A stretch of 64,000 nucleotides of DNA from Planctomycetales bacterium 10988 (lineage in GTDB: Bacteria; Planctomycetota; Planctomycetia; Pirellulales; Pb10988): assembly GCA_009664345.1 (NCBI GenBank), contig CP043547.1, forward strand, positions 3,004,709-3,068,708, in the 5' to 3' direction. Of this stretch, positions 17,386-25,446 are shown one piece after another; the stretch's first letter is position 1, and each line of letters begins with the position of its first letter. A program made the translations under genes and the position numbers. The notes beneath the pieces are model-generated. The model did not search any database. It was not told the origin of the DNA and worked only from the letters and a program-made list of their open reading frames with translations.

Positions 17386-18840
17386 ATGCCACCTACGATT
17401 GTGATCTTCGGTGCCTCTGGCGATTTGACGAGTCGTAAGTTGATCCCGGCCCTCTTTCAGCTTGAGCGAAAAGAGCGGCTCCCCGCCGGAACGCAAATCG
17501 TCGGGGTTTCGCGAACGGAATTTTCGCACGAAGAATTCCGCAACAAGCTGACTGAATCGACCAAAAAATTCGCCGGCGATCGCTACGACGAAGAGACTTG
17601 GCAGAACTTCGTCTCGCGAATTTATTATCATCCCGGCGATATCATGAAGTCGGAAGATTACACCTCGTTGGCGAAATTCCTCGAAGAAATCGAAACCGAA
17701 CCGGGCAGTGCCAGGCTTTATTATCTTTCGACCGCCCCGCGTTTTTATGAACCTGCCGTCGCGGAGTTGGGCAAGGCCGGCATGGCAACTGAAGAACATG
17801 GCGAACGCCGCATCGTTATCGAAAAGCCTTTCGGGACCGATCTGGAAACCGCGAAGAAGTTGAATGCCGAGGTTTTGAAGGTCTTCGACGAAGATCAAGT
17901 TTACCGGATCGATCATTATCTGGGAAAAGAAACGGTTCTCAATCTCTTGGTGCTCCGCTTCGGCAATTCGATTTTCGAACCGATTTGGAATCGGCAATAC
18001 GTCGATCATGTGCAAATCACCGTGGCGGAGGAAGTCAGCGTTGGCCGCCGAGGGGGGTATTATGATACCTCCGGCGTATTGCGGGATATGTTCCAAAACC
18101 ATCTTTTGCAACTCATGACCATCATGGCAATGGAATGCCCCAGCGAGTACAGTGCCAAGCCGGTCCGTGATGAAAAAGTGAAAGTTCTGCAATCCGTGCG
18201 TGCCCTCACCGAGCCGGAAGAAGTTCGGGCGAATACCGTGCGAGGGCAATATCAAGGCTATCTCGATGAAGAAGGCGTGCCGAACGATTCGCAAACCGCG
18301 ACCTTCGCTGCCTTGAAACTCGGCATTGAAAACTGGCGATGGCAAGGCGTTCCGTTCTATCTCCGTAGTGGCAAAGCGATGTCTTGCCGCACCACCCAAA
18401 TTGTCGTGCAGTTCCGTCAACCGCCGCTGCTGCTTTTCTCCGGGATGAAAAAACCCGTCTGTGATGCCAATCGCTTAGTAATTCAAATTCAACCCGCCGA
18501 AGGAATCCAACTGCAATTCAATACAAAGGTTCCCGACGCCGGGATGCGGCTGAAGATGACGAACTTCGATTTCCGCTTCGAACGCGAATATCGCGGCGTC
18601 ATGCCGGAAGCATACGAACGGTTACTCCTGGATGCCTTGCGGGGAGATGCCAGTCTCTTTGCTCGACGCGATGAAGTCGAACTCGCTTGGAGTATCGTCG
18701 ATCCGATCATGTCTGCTTGGGAAAGTTTTGACGAAGCCCCGCCGAAATATGAAGTCGGATATTGGGGACCCGATCAATCCAACGAATGGATGCGAAAGCA
18801 AGGTTGCGATTGGTTTGATGTCTGTCCTGTTCTACACTAA
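17386..18840 (+). CDS. zwf: Glucose-6-phosphate 1-dehydrogenase
   Basis: A 484-residue enzyme oxidising glucose 6-phosphate to 6-phosphogluconolactone with reduction of NADP+. The cofactor fingerprint is GASGDLTSRKL (residues 9-19), and the active-site signature RIDHYLGKE is present, followed by NLLVLRFGN and the conserved EPIWN. Substrate-binding EKPFG precedes it, and the C-terminal beta+alpha domain carries the GVPFYLRSGKAM segment. The frame is open upstream to 17269, but ATG at 17386 starts just before the first beta strand, as in the family, and has a GGAAG site. Length matches usual bacterial enzymes. The gap upstream carries the dispersed repeat, so zwf may be transcribed apart from gnd. 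Confidence 0.96.
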   Translation: MPPTIVIFGASGDLTSRKLIPALFQLERKERLPAGTQIVGVSRTEFSHEEFRNKLTESTKKFAGDRYDEETWQNFVSRIYYHPGDIMKSEDYTSLAKFLEEIETEPGSARLYYLSTAPRFYEPAVAELGKAGMATEEHGERRIVIEKPFGTDLETAKKLNAEVLKVFDEDQVYRIDHYLGKETVLNLLVLRFGNSIFEPIWNRQYVDHVQITVAEEVSVGRRGGYYDTSGVLRDMFQNHLLQLMTIMAMECPSEYSAKPVRDEKVKVLQSVRALTEPEEVRANTVRGQYQGYLDEEGVPNDSQTATFAALKLGIENWRWQGVPFYLRSGKAMSCRTTQIVVQFRQPPLLLFSGMKKPVCDANRLVIQIQPAEGIQLQFNTKVPDAGMRLKMTNFDFRFEREYRGVMPEAYERLLLDALRGDASLFARRDEVELAWSIVDPIMSAWESFDEAPPKYEVGYWGPDQSNEWMRKQGCDWFDVCPVLH

Positions 18841-19008
18841 TTCAAATCTGCACCCTGCCTAAAGTCCTCTTAACCGTTACAATTAAACATACATTGGATC
18901 GATGCGTCGTTTTGCCGCAACTTCCTTGCATCTAGATTTTGATCAATTCGTACCTTTGTGTCGATAAAAAGACCATTGTTCTTGAAACATCAACACAAAG
19001 GGGATCAC

Positions 19009-20178
19009 ATGTCCGTTCGCTGGGAGATCAAATGGGGGATCGCGCTCTCCCTGCTAGGAAGTGCCGTAAGCTCGCAGGCGGAAGAGATCTCCACTCCGGA
19101 GATTCCCGCGCAGCTTACCTCATTCAACCTATCGGAAGAGTGGGAGAGCGTCGGTTGCGATCCTTGCCTAGGCTGTGATTCTTCGCATGCTTATGGAAGC
19201 CATACGCATCGACCTGATGAACATGCCCCGGCGGGGATCATGGGTGCTCATGTGCATGACCGCGGCGAGATCATGCTCGAATATAAGTACATGAATATGT
19301 ACATGGACGACAACCGCATCGGCACGACAACGGTTTCCGATTTGGATGCCTTTGATTTCAATGGAACGAATGTTCTGTTCTCGCCGACGCAGATGACCAT
19401 GGAAATGCACATGGTTCATGCGATGTATGGGCTGACGGATGACATCACTCTTTACACCATGGTGATGTTCACCGGGCTGACAATGGATCATCAACGCAAT
19501 CCGAATCGTCCTTTTATCCCCGATGATTCGTTCTTTACCACGCACAATTCCGGCTTTGACGATACTTCTCTCGGTGCCCTCTGGCAAGTGATTGATACCG
19601 ACATGGATCGGGTGATTTTGAATCTCGGCTGTAGTGTGCCGACGGGAGACCTCACGCGACGTTCTGCGGCTCCGTTTGATTTTCCGACTCGCCCGCCGAT
19701 GTTGCCCAGTGACGGCGAACTTCCTTATCCGATGCGTCGTGGCAGCGGCACCTTTGATGCTCGACCTGGGGTGACCTGGGTGCGAGAGTGGGAAGATGCC
19801 AGCTTCGGAAGCCAAGTGCAAATGGACTTGCCAATTGGGCGGAACTTCGATGATTATGCTGTCGGGAATGAATATCGCCTCAACAATTGGCTCGCGGTCG
19901 TGCCGATGGATTGGGTAAGTTTCAGCTTCCGCGTCGAACATATTTGGAAAGACAACTATCGAGGAGCCGATGGCGACCTGATCCCGATGGCCATTAGTAC
20001 CGCTCGACCCGACATGCGGGGCGGCTATTGGTTGAACTTCGGATATGGCATCAATACCGTCGTTCTCAACGGCCATCGCCTCGCCGCGGAACTCGTTCAC
20101 AATGTCTATCAAGACCTCGACGGCATTCAACTAGAAACCGATTGGTACTTCGCTTGTAGCTGGTCCAAGGCCTGGTAG
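19009..20178 (+). CDS. Exported His/Met-rich outer-membrane-type protein
   Basis: A 389-residue protein with a signal peptide (about 1-24, near SSQA|EE), preceded by an AAAGGGGA ribosome site. The mature N-terminus holds Cys and His pairs (CDPCLGCDSSHAYGSHTH), followed by PAGIMGAHVHDRGEIMLEYK and a Met-rich stretch (YKYMNMYMDD, TQMTMEMHMVHAMYG). The rest alternates beta strands with turns and ends in an aromatic residue (KAW), as expected for an outer-membrane beta-barrel of the phenol-degradation MetA-like transporter family. The His/Met content hints at metal contact, perhaps copper, but this is inference. ATG at 19009 is better placed than one 51 bases upstream. No metal-efflux genes are adjacent. 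Confidence 0.7.
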   Translation: MSVRWEIKWGIALSLLGSAVSSQAEEISTPEIPAQLTSFNLSEEWESVGCDPCLGCDSSHAYGSHTHRPDEHAPAGIMGAHVHDRGEIMLEYKYMNMYMDDNRIGTTTVSDLDAFDFNGTNVLFSPTQMTMEMHMVHAMYGLTDDITLYTMVMFTGLTMDHQRNPNRPFIPDDSFFTTHNSGFDDTSLGALWQVIDTDMDRVILNLGCSVPTGDLTRRSAAPFDFPTRPPMLPSDGELPYPMRRGSGTFDARPGVTWVREWEDASFGSQVQMDLPIGRNFDDYAVGNEYRLNNWLAVVPMDWVSFSFRVEHIWKDNYRGADGDLIPMAISTARPDMRGGYWLNFGYGINTVVLNGHRLAAELVHNVYQDLDGIQLETDWYFACSWSKAW

Positions 20179-20253
20179 TTTTTATTGAGAGGTGGAAGAA
20201 TCCAAAAAACGTTTTTCGGAAGATGGACCTTCCGATCTTCTCAGTAAAGAAAG

Positions 20254-20290
20254 AGCGGTTTTACCACTTGGGGCCAATGGTAAAACCGCT
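20254..20290. terminator. Bidirectional terminator
   Basis: Perfect 13-bp stem AGCGGTTTTACCA/TGGTAAAACCGCT with a further inner TTGG/CCAA, followed by TTTTACTTTTT on the plus strand. It lies 75 bases after the outer-membrane-type gene. Confidence 0.85.
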
Positions 20291-20306
20291 TTTTACTTTT
20301 TATCTA

Positions 20307-20343
20307 AAAACTACTTTTCACATTGAATATAAAAAGTAGTTTT
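20307..20343 (-). terminator. Terminator of the FAD oxidoreductase gene
   Basis: Perfect 12-bp stem AAAACTACTTTT/AAAAGTAGTTTT, four bases beyond the minus-strand stop. The A/T-rich arms give U tracts in either direction. Confidence 0.65.
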
Positions 20344-20347
20344 CGCT

Positions 20348-22012
20348 TTACTTCCCATCTAAAACTTGCCCATCTTTGACAAGGCGTTTTTTCAGGGTTT
20401 CGTAGTCCAAGTCTTGCACGGCGATGTTCTGATCGATCGACATGCAGGCCGCGGTGGCTGCCGATTGTCCTAGGATCATGAAGACCGGCTCCATCCGAAT
20501 CGAGCCAAAGGCGATATGGCTAGAAGATACGCAAACCGGGACGAAGAGGTTTTGGCATTGCTCCTTCTTCGGAACAATGGAACCGTAAGCAACTTCATAC
20601 GGTCGCGGCACTTTCACGCCGATATCCCCTTCATTTTGAACGTAACCATCGGGCTTCACGTATCGCTGCACATTATGGGAATCAAGCGTATACGAGCCTA
20701 ATCCCACCGAATCGGGCGTTTTGATTTTGTCGAGACAGTCATGTTCGGTCATGACGTAATCCCCGATCATGCGGCGGGCTTCGCGGATATAAAGTTGATG
20801 TGGCCAGCCGCCATTGTCTTTGAATTCATCCTTCGGCAGACCCCATTGCTGCATTTCCGCCTGGACATCCTCGGGCATGCGAGGATCATTCGCCATGAAG
20901 TACATCAAGCCTTTTTGATAAACCTCATGCTCTTTGATAATCGCCTTCCGTTCTTCGTAGCTCGCTTCGGGATAATCAAAGTTCATACCGATGTTATCGG
21001 TGCTGAAAGGACCGTGGTTGTTGGTATCGGTTTTTTTGTTCGGCAGCGGATCGAATTTTTGGAAAGTTCGCCGCCAACCGGTATCGTAAACCCGCAGCAG
21101 TAACTCATATTGCGAAGGATCGTACTCTTCCGGCTTCGGGAAAGGAATGCGATTCTCGGGGGCATTCGTTAAGCACATGCGAAAGCAATACGCTTGGATG
21201 CGGTGATCTTCTTCGCCCTTTTTACCGGGGTCTTCGGAACTGATGCGAGGAAGCAAGCCGCTCTCAGGATCGCCGGGCACGACGTAAGGATCAACGGGTT
21301 TGTCGAAGAAATGGGCATGGTGCAGCACGCCGACTTGGACGCCATTCCACTCTTCGTCATAGACGCTATTGGCTTCACGACCGACATGATAATCGACTCC
21401 GGCCGCGGCCATGAGGTCGCCTTCGTAAGTCGTATCGAGGAACATTTTGCCGCGAAATGTTTTGCCGGAAAGCGTGGTGATGGCGACGATCTTGCCACCC
21501 TTCATCTTCACGCCATTCTCGCGATCCAGCCATTCGTCGCGAAAAACGGGGATCTTGTGTTCGTCGACCCACCCTTCATAAATCATCTCGGCCACATGCG
21601 GCTCGAAAACCCACATGGCCGCCCCGTTTGTTTCGGTGGGCTTGGTGAGTTTTCGCTTGCCATACTCTTCGAAAGTTTGTTGTCGCCAAGCGGAATCGTG
21701 TTTGTAATGTTCGTAAACTTGATGATAAAACTCTCGCGATAAGCCGCCGATCGACTTCTCTTTTCCGGCATCCGTCCAGCCAAGCCCACCGGTGGTCAAT
21801 CCGCCAAGATGCTTATCCGGAGAAACAATCACCGCGGTTTTTCCCATCCGAATCGTTTGCACCGCAGCCGTCAGCGCACTACTCGTTCCGCCGTAGATGA
21901 CGACATCGTACTGACGGGTTTTCTTCTGCGGAGCCGGGTCTTTTGCCGTTGCGGAAAGCGTGCCTATCGCCAGCAGGCCCACCAGCAGCAAGGAAAATGG
22001 TTTCAACATCAT
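20348..22012 (-). CDS. Exported FAD-dependent oxidoreductase
   Basis: A 554-residue protein with a signal peptide (LLLVGLLAIGTLSATAKD). Right after it comes the dinucleotide-binding strand YDVVIYGGTSSALTAAVQT (GxGxxA-like, written GGTSSA), then the LGGLTTGGLGWTDAGK segment typical of the FAD-dependent oxidoreductase family PF12831. A late segment FVPVCVSSSHIAFGSIRMEPVFMILGQSAATAA closes the FAD fold, as in succinate dehydrogenase-like folds. Related exported enzymes are abundant in Planctomycetes and are thought to act on carbohydrates in the periplasm; the substrate is not known. Two adjacent ATG codons (22012 and 22009) are both possible. It is single and faces the preceding gene. Confidence 0.85.
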   Translation of the reverse strand: MMLKPFSLLLVGLLAIGTLSATAKDPAPQKKTRQYDVVIYGGTSSALTAAVQTIRMGKTAVIVSPDKHLGGLTTGGLGWTDAGKEKSIGGLSREFYHQVYEHYKHDSAWRQQTFEEYGKRKLTKPTETNGAAMWVFEPHVAEMIYEGWVDEHKIPVFRDEWLDRENGVKMKGGKIVAITTLSGKTFRGKMFLDTTYEGDLMAAAGVDYHVGREANSVYDEEWNGVQVGVLHHAHFFDKPVDPYVVPGDPESGLLPRISSEDPGKKGEEDHRIQAYCFRMCLTNAPENRIPFPKPEEYDPSQYELLLRVYDTGWRRTFQKFDPLPNKKTDTNNHGPFSTDNIGMNFDYPEASYEERKAIIKEHEVYQKGLMYFMANDPRMPEDVQAEMQQWGLPKDEFKDNGGWPHQLYIREARRMIGDYVMTEHDCLDKIKTPDSVGLGSYTLDSHNVQRYVKPDGYVQNEGDIGVKVPRPYEVAYGSIVPKKEQCQNLFVPVCVSSSHIAFGSIRMEPVFMILGQSAATAACMSIDQNIAVQDLDYETLKKRLVKDGQVLDGK

Positions 22013-22324
22013 TCATTCCCTAGATTTTGCGTATTTTTTACGTAGTCATTGCGTTCGAAACAGATCGAAGGTTCTGTTTTGTTAGGAAAAACTGCCCCTG
22101 TCAAGAAGCGGGCACTTTGGGAAAGGATTCTTCTCCGAAATAGCAAAAAGTTCGTTCAAGAGGTAAATTGACGCGCTTCGGGTCGCCTCTTATAACAAGG
22201 GCATTGACGTTCTATGATTCGCATCGTTCCGAGGAACCGAGTCGAAGCCAAGGAATGCCTCACAAAAAGAGCAGGTCTCCACTTCCAGATGGTTTGATTT
22301 GCGAAAGGTGCAACTAGGAGTGCC
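22013..22324. other. Divergent intergenic region
   Basis: About 310 bases between the FAD oxidoreductase and the hydrolase. It must contain promoters for both directions, but I see no clear elements, no RNA and no coding frame. Confidence 0.35.
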
Positions 22325-23260
22325 ATGATGCCGCTCGACCCTCAAGCCCAGGCGTTGCTTGCTCAGCAGGCAGCCCAGAAAGTCCCTTCGCCAGCGGAGA
22401 TGACTCCTGAGAAGGCTCGTAAACTGATTGCCGCTTCGATTATCGCCTTGGATGCCGGCGATGAAGTCGCGAAAGTGGAAGACCGCACCTTCATGGGGCC
22501 GGCCGGTCCGGTGCCGATTCGAATTTACAAGCCCCATGCCCGCGCTCCGTATGCTGCGATGGTCTACTTTCACGGCGGTGGCTGGGTCGTTGGAAGCCTG
22601 GAAACGCACGACGCGGTCTGCCGTTCGTTGGCGAATCAAGGCAAGATCATGATCATCGCGGTCGATTACCGTCTTGCTCCGGAACATCGCTTCCCGGCAG
22701 CGGTCGAAGATGCCTATGCCGCGACGGAGTGGGTCTTGGAAAATACCGACCAACTCAATATCAATCCGAAACAAGTCATGGTCGGCGGCGATAGCGCTGG
22801 CGGAAACTTGGCAGCTGCGGTGACGCTGATGTACGCCCATCGCGGCCGATCCCCACTGGCGATGCAATTCTTGGCCTATCCGATTTGCGATTACAATTTC
22901 GAAACGCCTTCCTATGAAGCGTACGCCGATGGCTACAATCTGACGCGTGGGATGATGAAGTGGTATTGGGACCATTATTTGCCTACACCGCAGCAAGCCA
23001 AACATCCTTTCGTTTCCGTATTGCAAGCGGAAAAGCTGGACGGCGTTCCTCCGGCGTTGATTCTTACGGCAGAATACGATCCTCTCCGCGATGAGGCCGA
23101 AGCCTATGCCGAAAAGCTCAAAGCCGCTGGCATTCCCGTCACGCTCAAACGGTACAACGGTTTGCTTCACGGCTTTCTTCGCCAGACCAAACAAATCGAT
23201 CGTGCCCGACATGCCCTGGTCGATATCGCCGATGTCTTGCAACAACAGATCGGTGCCTAG
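22325..23260 (+). CDS. Alpha/beta hydrolase, hormone-sensitive lipase family
   Basis: A 311-residue cytosolic esterase. The oxyanion motif is HGGGW (83-87), the nucleophile elbow GGDSAGGN (Ser near residue 157), the acid is in TAEYDPLRDEAEAY and the catalytic His in LLHGFL. These mark family IV (HSL-like) carboxylesterases, which hydrolyse short acyl esters. The N-terminal cap helix region (about 1-55) is present and there is no signal peptide. The second ATG (22328) is equally possible. The next gene, a small alpha/beta hydrolase, starts six bases after its stop, so they are probably an operon. Confidence 0.88.
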   Translation: MMPLDPQAQALLAQQAAQKVPSPAEMTPEKARKLIAASIIALDAGDEVAKVEDRTFMGPAGPVPIRIYKPHARAPYAAMVYFHGGGWVVGSLETHDAVCRSLANQGKIMIIAVDYRLAPEHRFPAAVEDAYAATEWVLENTDQLNINPKQVMVGGDSAGGNLAAAVTLMYAHRGRSPLAMQFLAYPICDYNFETPSYEAYADGYNLTRGMMKWYWDHYLPTPQQAKHPFVSVLQAEKLDGVPPALILTAEYDPLRDEAEAYAEKLKAAGIPVTLKRYNGLLHGFLRQTKQIDRARHALVDIADVLQQQIGA

Positions 23261-23265
23261 TCGCC

Positions 23266-23742
23266 ATGCCGATCTCCATTCTCTTTCTGCATGGCTGGCA
23301 TAGTGTGGTCGGGGGAAGGAAGCCGACCTTTCTCAAAGATGCCGGGCATCATGTCTTGAATCCGGCGCTTGATGACGATGATTTCGCGATGGCCTTACGA
23401 ACGGCCCAAGCAGTCTATGATCGAGAGAAGCCTCAAGTCATCGTCGGCAGCTCGCGTGGTGGAGCGATTGCCATGAACCTTCAATCTGGGGAAACCCCGC
23501 TTGTTTTGCTTTGCCCCGCTTGGAAGAACTGGGGAACGGCAACGACCGTGAAAGCAAAAAGTACTCTTTATCATTCACGCCAAGATGAAGTCATTCCATT
23601 CGCTGATTCGGAAGAACTATTGCATAGCAGCGGCCTGGCGCGAGAACACCTCATCGAAACAGGCAAAGATCACCGCCTCGCCGATCAAACCTCCTTGCAG
23701 GCGATGCTTTCCGCCTGTGAACGCTGGGCAAGCCAAGGTTAG
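23266..23742 (+). CDS. Small alpha/beta hydrolase
   Basis: A compact 158-residue member of the alpha/beta hydrolase fold: ILFLHGWHSV forms the first strand and oxyanion loop, VIVGSSRGGAIAM the nucleophile elbow (GSSRGG, Ser near residue 65), YHSRQDEVIPF the acid region and GKDHRLAD the His. It lacks a cap domain, which resembles RBBP9/YdeN-type serine hydrolases. The substrate is unknown. It starts six bases after the upstream esterase and is probably cotranscribed with it. Confidence 0.8.
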   Translation: MPISILFLHGWHSVVGGRKPTFLKDAGHHVLNPALDDDDFAMALRTAQAVYDREKPQVIVGSSRGGAIAMNLQSGETPLVLLCPAWKNWGTATTVKAKSTLYHSRQDEVIPFADSEELLHSSGLAREHLIETGKDHRLADQTSLQAMLSACERWASQG

Positions 23743-23930
23743 CCCACCACTCCTCCTTCAAATTCGTTCAATCGATGGGTAGTCCTTTTCATAGAAATCG
23801 ATAGGATGAAAGCGTATCTACATACAAGCTGCGTACAACATTTTATTTTCTTTTATCGTATGAACCTTCCCAGGGAGGTCGGTGTCTGCTTAACAAGCTG
23901 ACCAACTTCCCACCATTTTGAAAGACAATC

Positions 23931-24485
23931 ATGCAAACGCTCGATCTGATCCGCCGTCTCCATGAACATCGGCACTGGTCCAATCAACGCCTCTTAGCCG
24001 CCGTGCAAACGCTTAGCCCAGAGCAGTTGCGGCAATCCTTTCCCATCGGCCAAGGTTCCATTTGGAACACCCTCGTTCATCTCATGTCCGCCGAATATAT
24101 TTGGCTCGAAGCCCTCCTCGGCGACGAAAGTCCGGTCTTCCCCGGCGACCTGCCCGGCCAACTCCCTGGCAATCAACAAGGAGTCGGAGCCATTCAATCC
24201 TTGGAAGAACTCACTTTCGAATGGCACGCTTTGCAGGACCGCTGGAATCGCTATCTGTTGCAACTGACCGAAGAAGAACTCCATCAGACGATTTATAAAA
24301 CCAGCACAAGCTCCGGCTTTGGCCAGAAGCATGGCACGACTTGTGTGGATATCCTCTTGCATGTCTGTACCCACGCCCAATACACTTCCGCCCAACTGAT
24401 CAACATGCTCCGTCAGCAAGGGCATTTGAACCTACCCGATCTGCAACTCATCACCTTGGCCCGTCAAGAAGCGGCGGTTGCCTAA
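23931..24485 (+). CDS. DinB-family protein
   Basis: A 184-residue four-helix-bundle protein of the DinB/YfiT-like group. The metal-site histidines are recognisable: His in the LVHLMSAEYIW helix and two in the LLHVCTHAQYTSAQL helix, spaced as in the family. Members include bacillithiol S-transferases and other thiol-dependent enzymes, and the same fold is the N-terminal domain of EgtB, which is encoded 960 bases downstream. The function is not fixed by the sequence. A terminator follows at 24530-24564. Confidence 0.85.
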   Translation: MQTLDLIRRLHEHRHWSNQRLLAAVQTLSPEQLRQSFPIGQGSIWNTLVHLMSAEYIWLEALLGDESPVFPGDLPGQLPGNQQGVGAIQSLEELTFEWHALQDRWNRYLLQLTEEELHQTIYKTSTSSGFGQKHGTTCVDILLHVCTHAQYTSAQLINMLRQQGHLNLPDLQLITLARQEAAVA

Positions 24486-24494
24486 CACTCTCTT

Positions 24495-24508
24495 AAAAAG
24501 CACTTTTT
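24495..24508 (-). repeat. Dispersed AAAAAGTGCTTTTT word
   Basis: Exact 14-base copy on the minus strand, nine bases after the DinB gene stop. The same word occurs at several other loci in the window. Confidence 0.7.
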
Positions 24509-24529
24509 GCAAAATCGAACCGCGCACAA

Positions 24530-24564
24530 AAAAGGAGAACGCCGACTGCCGGGGTTCTCCTTTT
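24530..24564. terminator. Terminator between DinB gene and Tyr-rich gene
   Basis: Perfect 11-bp stem AAAAGGAGAAC/GTTCTCCTTTT followed by CTATTTT. The A and T ends let it work in both directions, serving the convergent genes on each side. Confidence 0.8.
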
Positions 24565-24604
24565 CTATTTTAAGCTGTGCTTTAACCGCTAAGCACAAGG
24601 TTCT

Positions 24605-25156
24605 TTACCAATAGTAACAACCGCCACGATGGTGGTGATGGTAAGTCGGCACCGTATAAACCGGAGCATACGAAGAATAATAATACGACGACGGATAGAC
24701 ACCGTAGTTGTAATCATAGCCATAAGAATAGCTGGCAGGATAATAACTATAGCTTCTGGGATAGAAAGAGCTGTAGCTGTAACTCGGCCGATACGAATAG
24801 TACGACACCGGAGCATAGTACGAGGTGTAATAGCTCGGATAGTACGAAGCGTAATAGTAACTACTCGGTCGATAATAGCGGGCGTATCGCAAACGAGGGA
24901 AAAGCCCGGTTCGGTACGTGTAGTACGTCGAATAGTAGGGCGAATATCCAATCGAAAACGTAAAACGTCCGGCAACTTGAGAGTCGATATCATTCAGAGC
25001 ATGATCGACCAAGCGATCAATGGAGGAAGCTTCCGGGGTCCAGTCGGCAGGCAATTGCCGAGTTTCAAACGTCGGTTCTTCCGCAGTAACAACCGTTTCC
25101 ACCGACCAACAAGCCGTCGCAATCACGGCCAACATTGCAACTCGCAGGGTATTCAT
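24605..25156 (-). CDS. Small exported Tyr-rich protein
   Basis: A 183-residue protein beginning at ATG 25156, which has an AAGGAT ribosome site; an upstream in-frame start at 25216 would put extra residues before the signal peptide. The signal peptide ends near VVTA|EE. Residues about 25-60 are ordinary (PADWTPEASSIDRLVDHAL); the rest is built of Tyr/Ser/Pro blocks (YYPSYYTSYYAPVSYYSY) and ends with HHHHRGGCYYW. It matches the 4124-4525 protein in design, including an FSIGYSPYY segment. A cell-envelope or matrix role is plausible, with the final His cluster a possible metal site. No family recognised. Confidence 0.65.
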   Translation of the reverse strand: MNTLRVAMLAVIATACWSVETVVTAEEPTFETRQLPADWTPEASSIDRLVDHALNDIDSQVAGRFTFSIGYSPYYSTYYTYRTGLFPRLRYARYYRPSSYYYASYYPSYYTSYYAPVSYYSYRPSYSYSSFYPRSYSYYPASYSYGYDYNYGVYPSSYYYSSYAPVYTVPTYHHHHRGGCYYW

Positions 25157-25446
25157 CACGTTGTATCCTTCAAAGAAATGGCAACGAAAACAGGCAGCCC
25201 TATAAATGCTAGGCATCCCCCCTTCCTTTTGTCAACTCCCCACTCTTACTAAGTGGTTGTGAATTTTCGGCTTATCGGGGCAAATGTCGATGATTGAAAG
25301 AATTGACGCCACCCGTTCCGCGTTGCAAAATGAAAGGACGCAGACCAACACAGCTTGACGTTTCGCCCTTGGTTCCTAGTGTTTCACAACCCGTTTGCGG
25401 AACGGGAGCGAGTTCAACTCTTTTATTCTATCAAGAAGGTACACCT

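Noticed and set aside
25294-25446. Upstream extension of the egtB frame by 51 codons
   Set aside because: No good ribosome site and no family similarity; GTG at 25447 has an AGAAGG site at the right distance.
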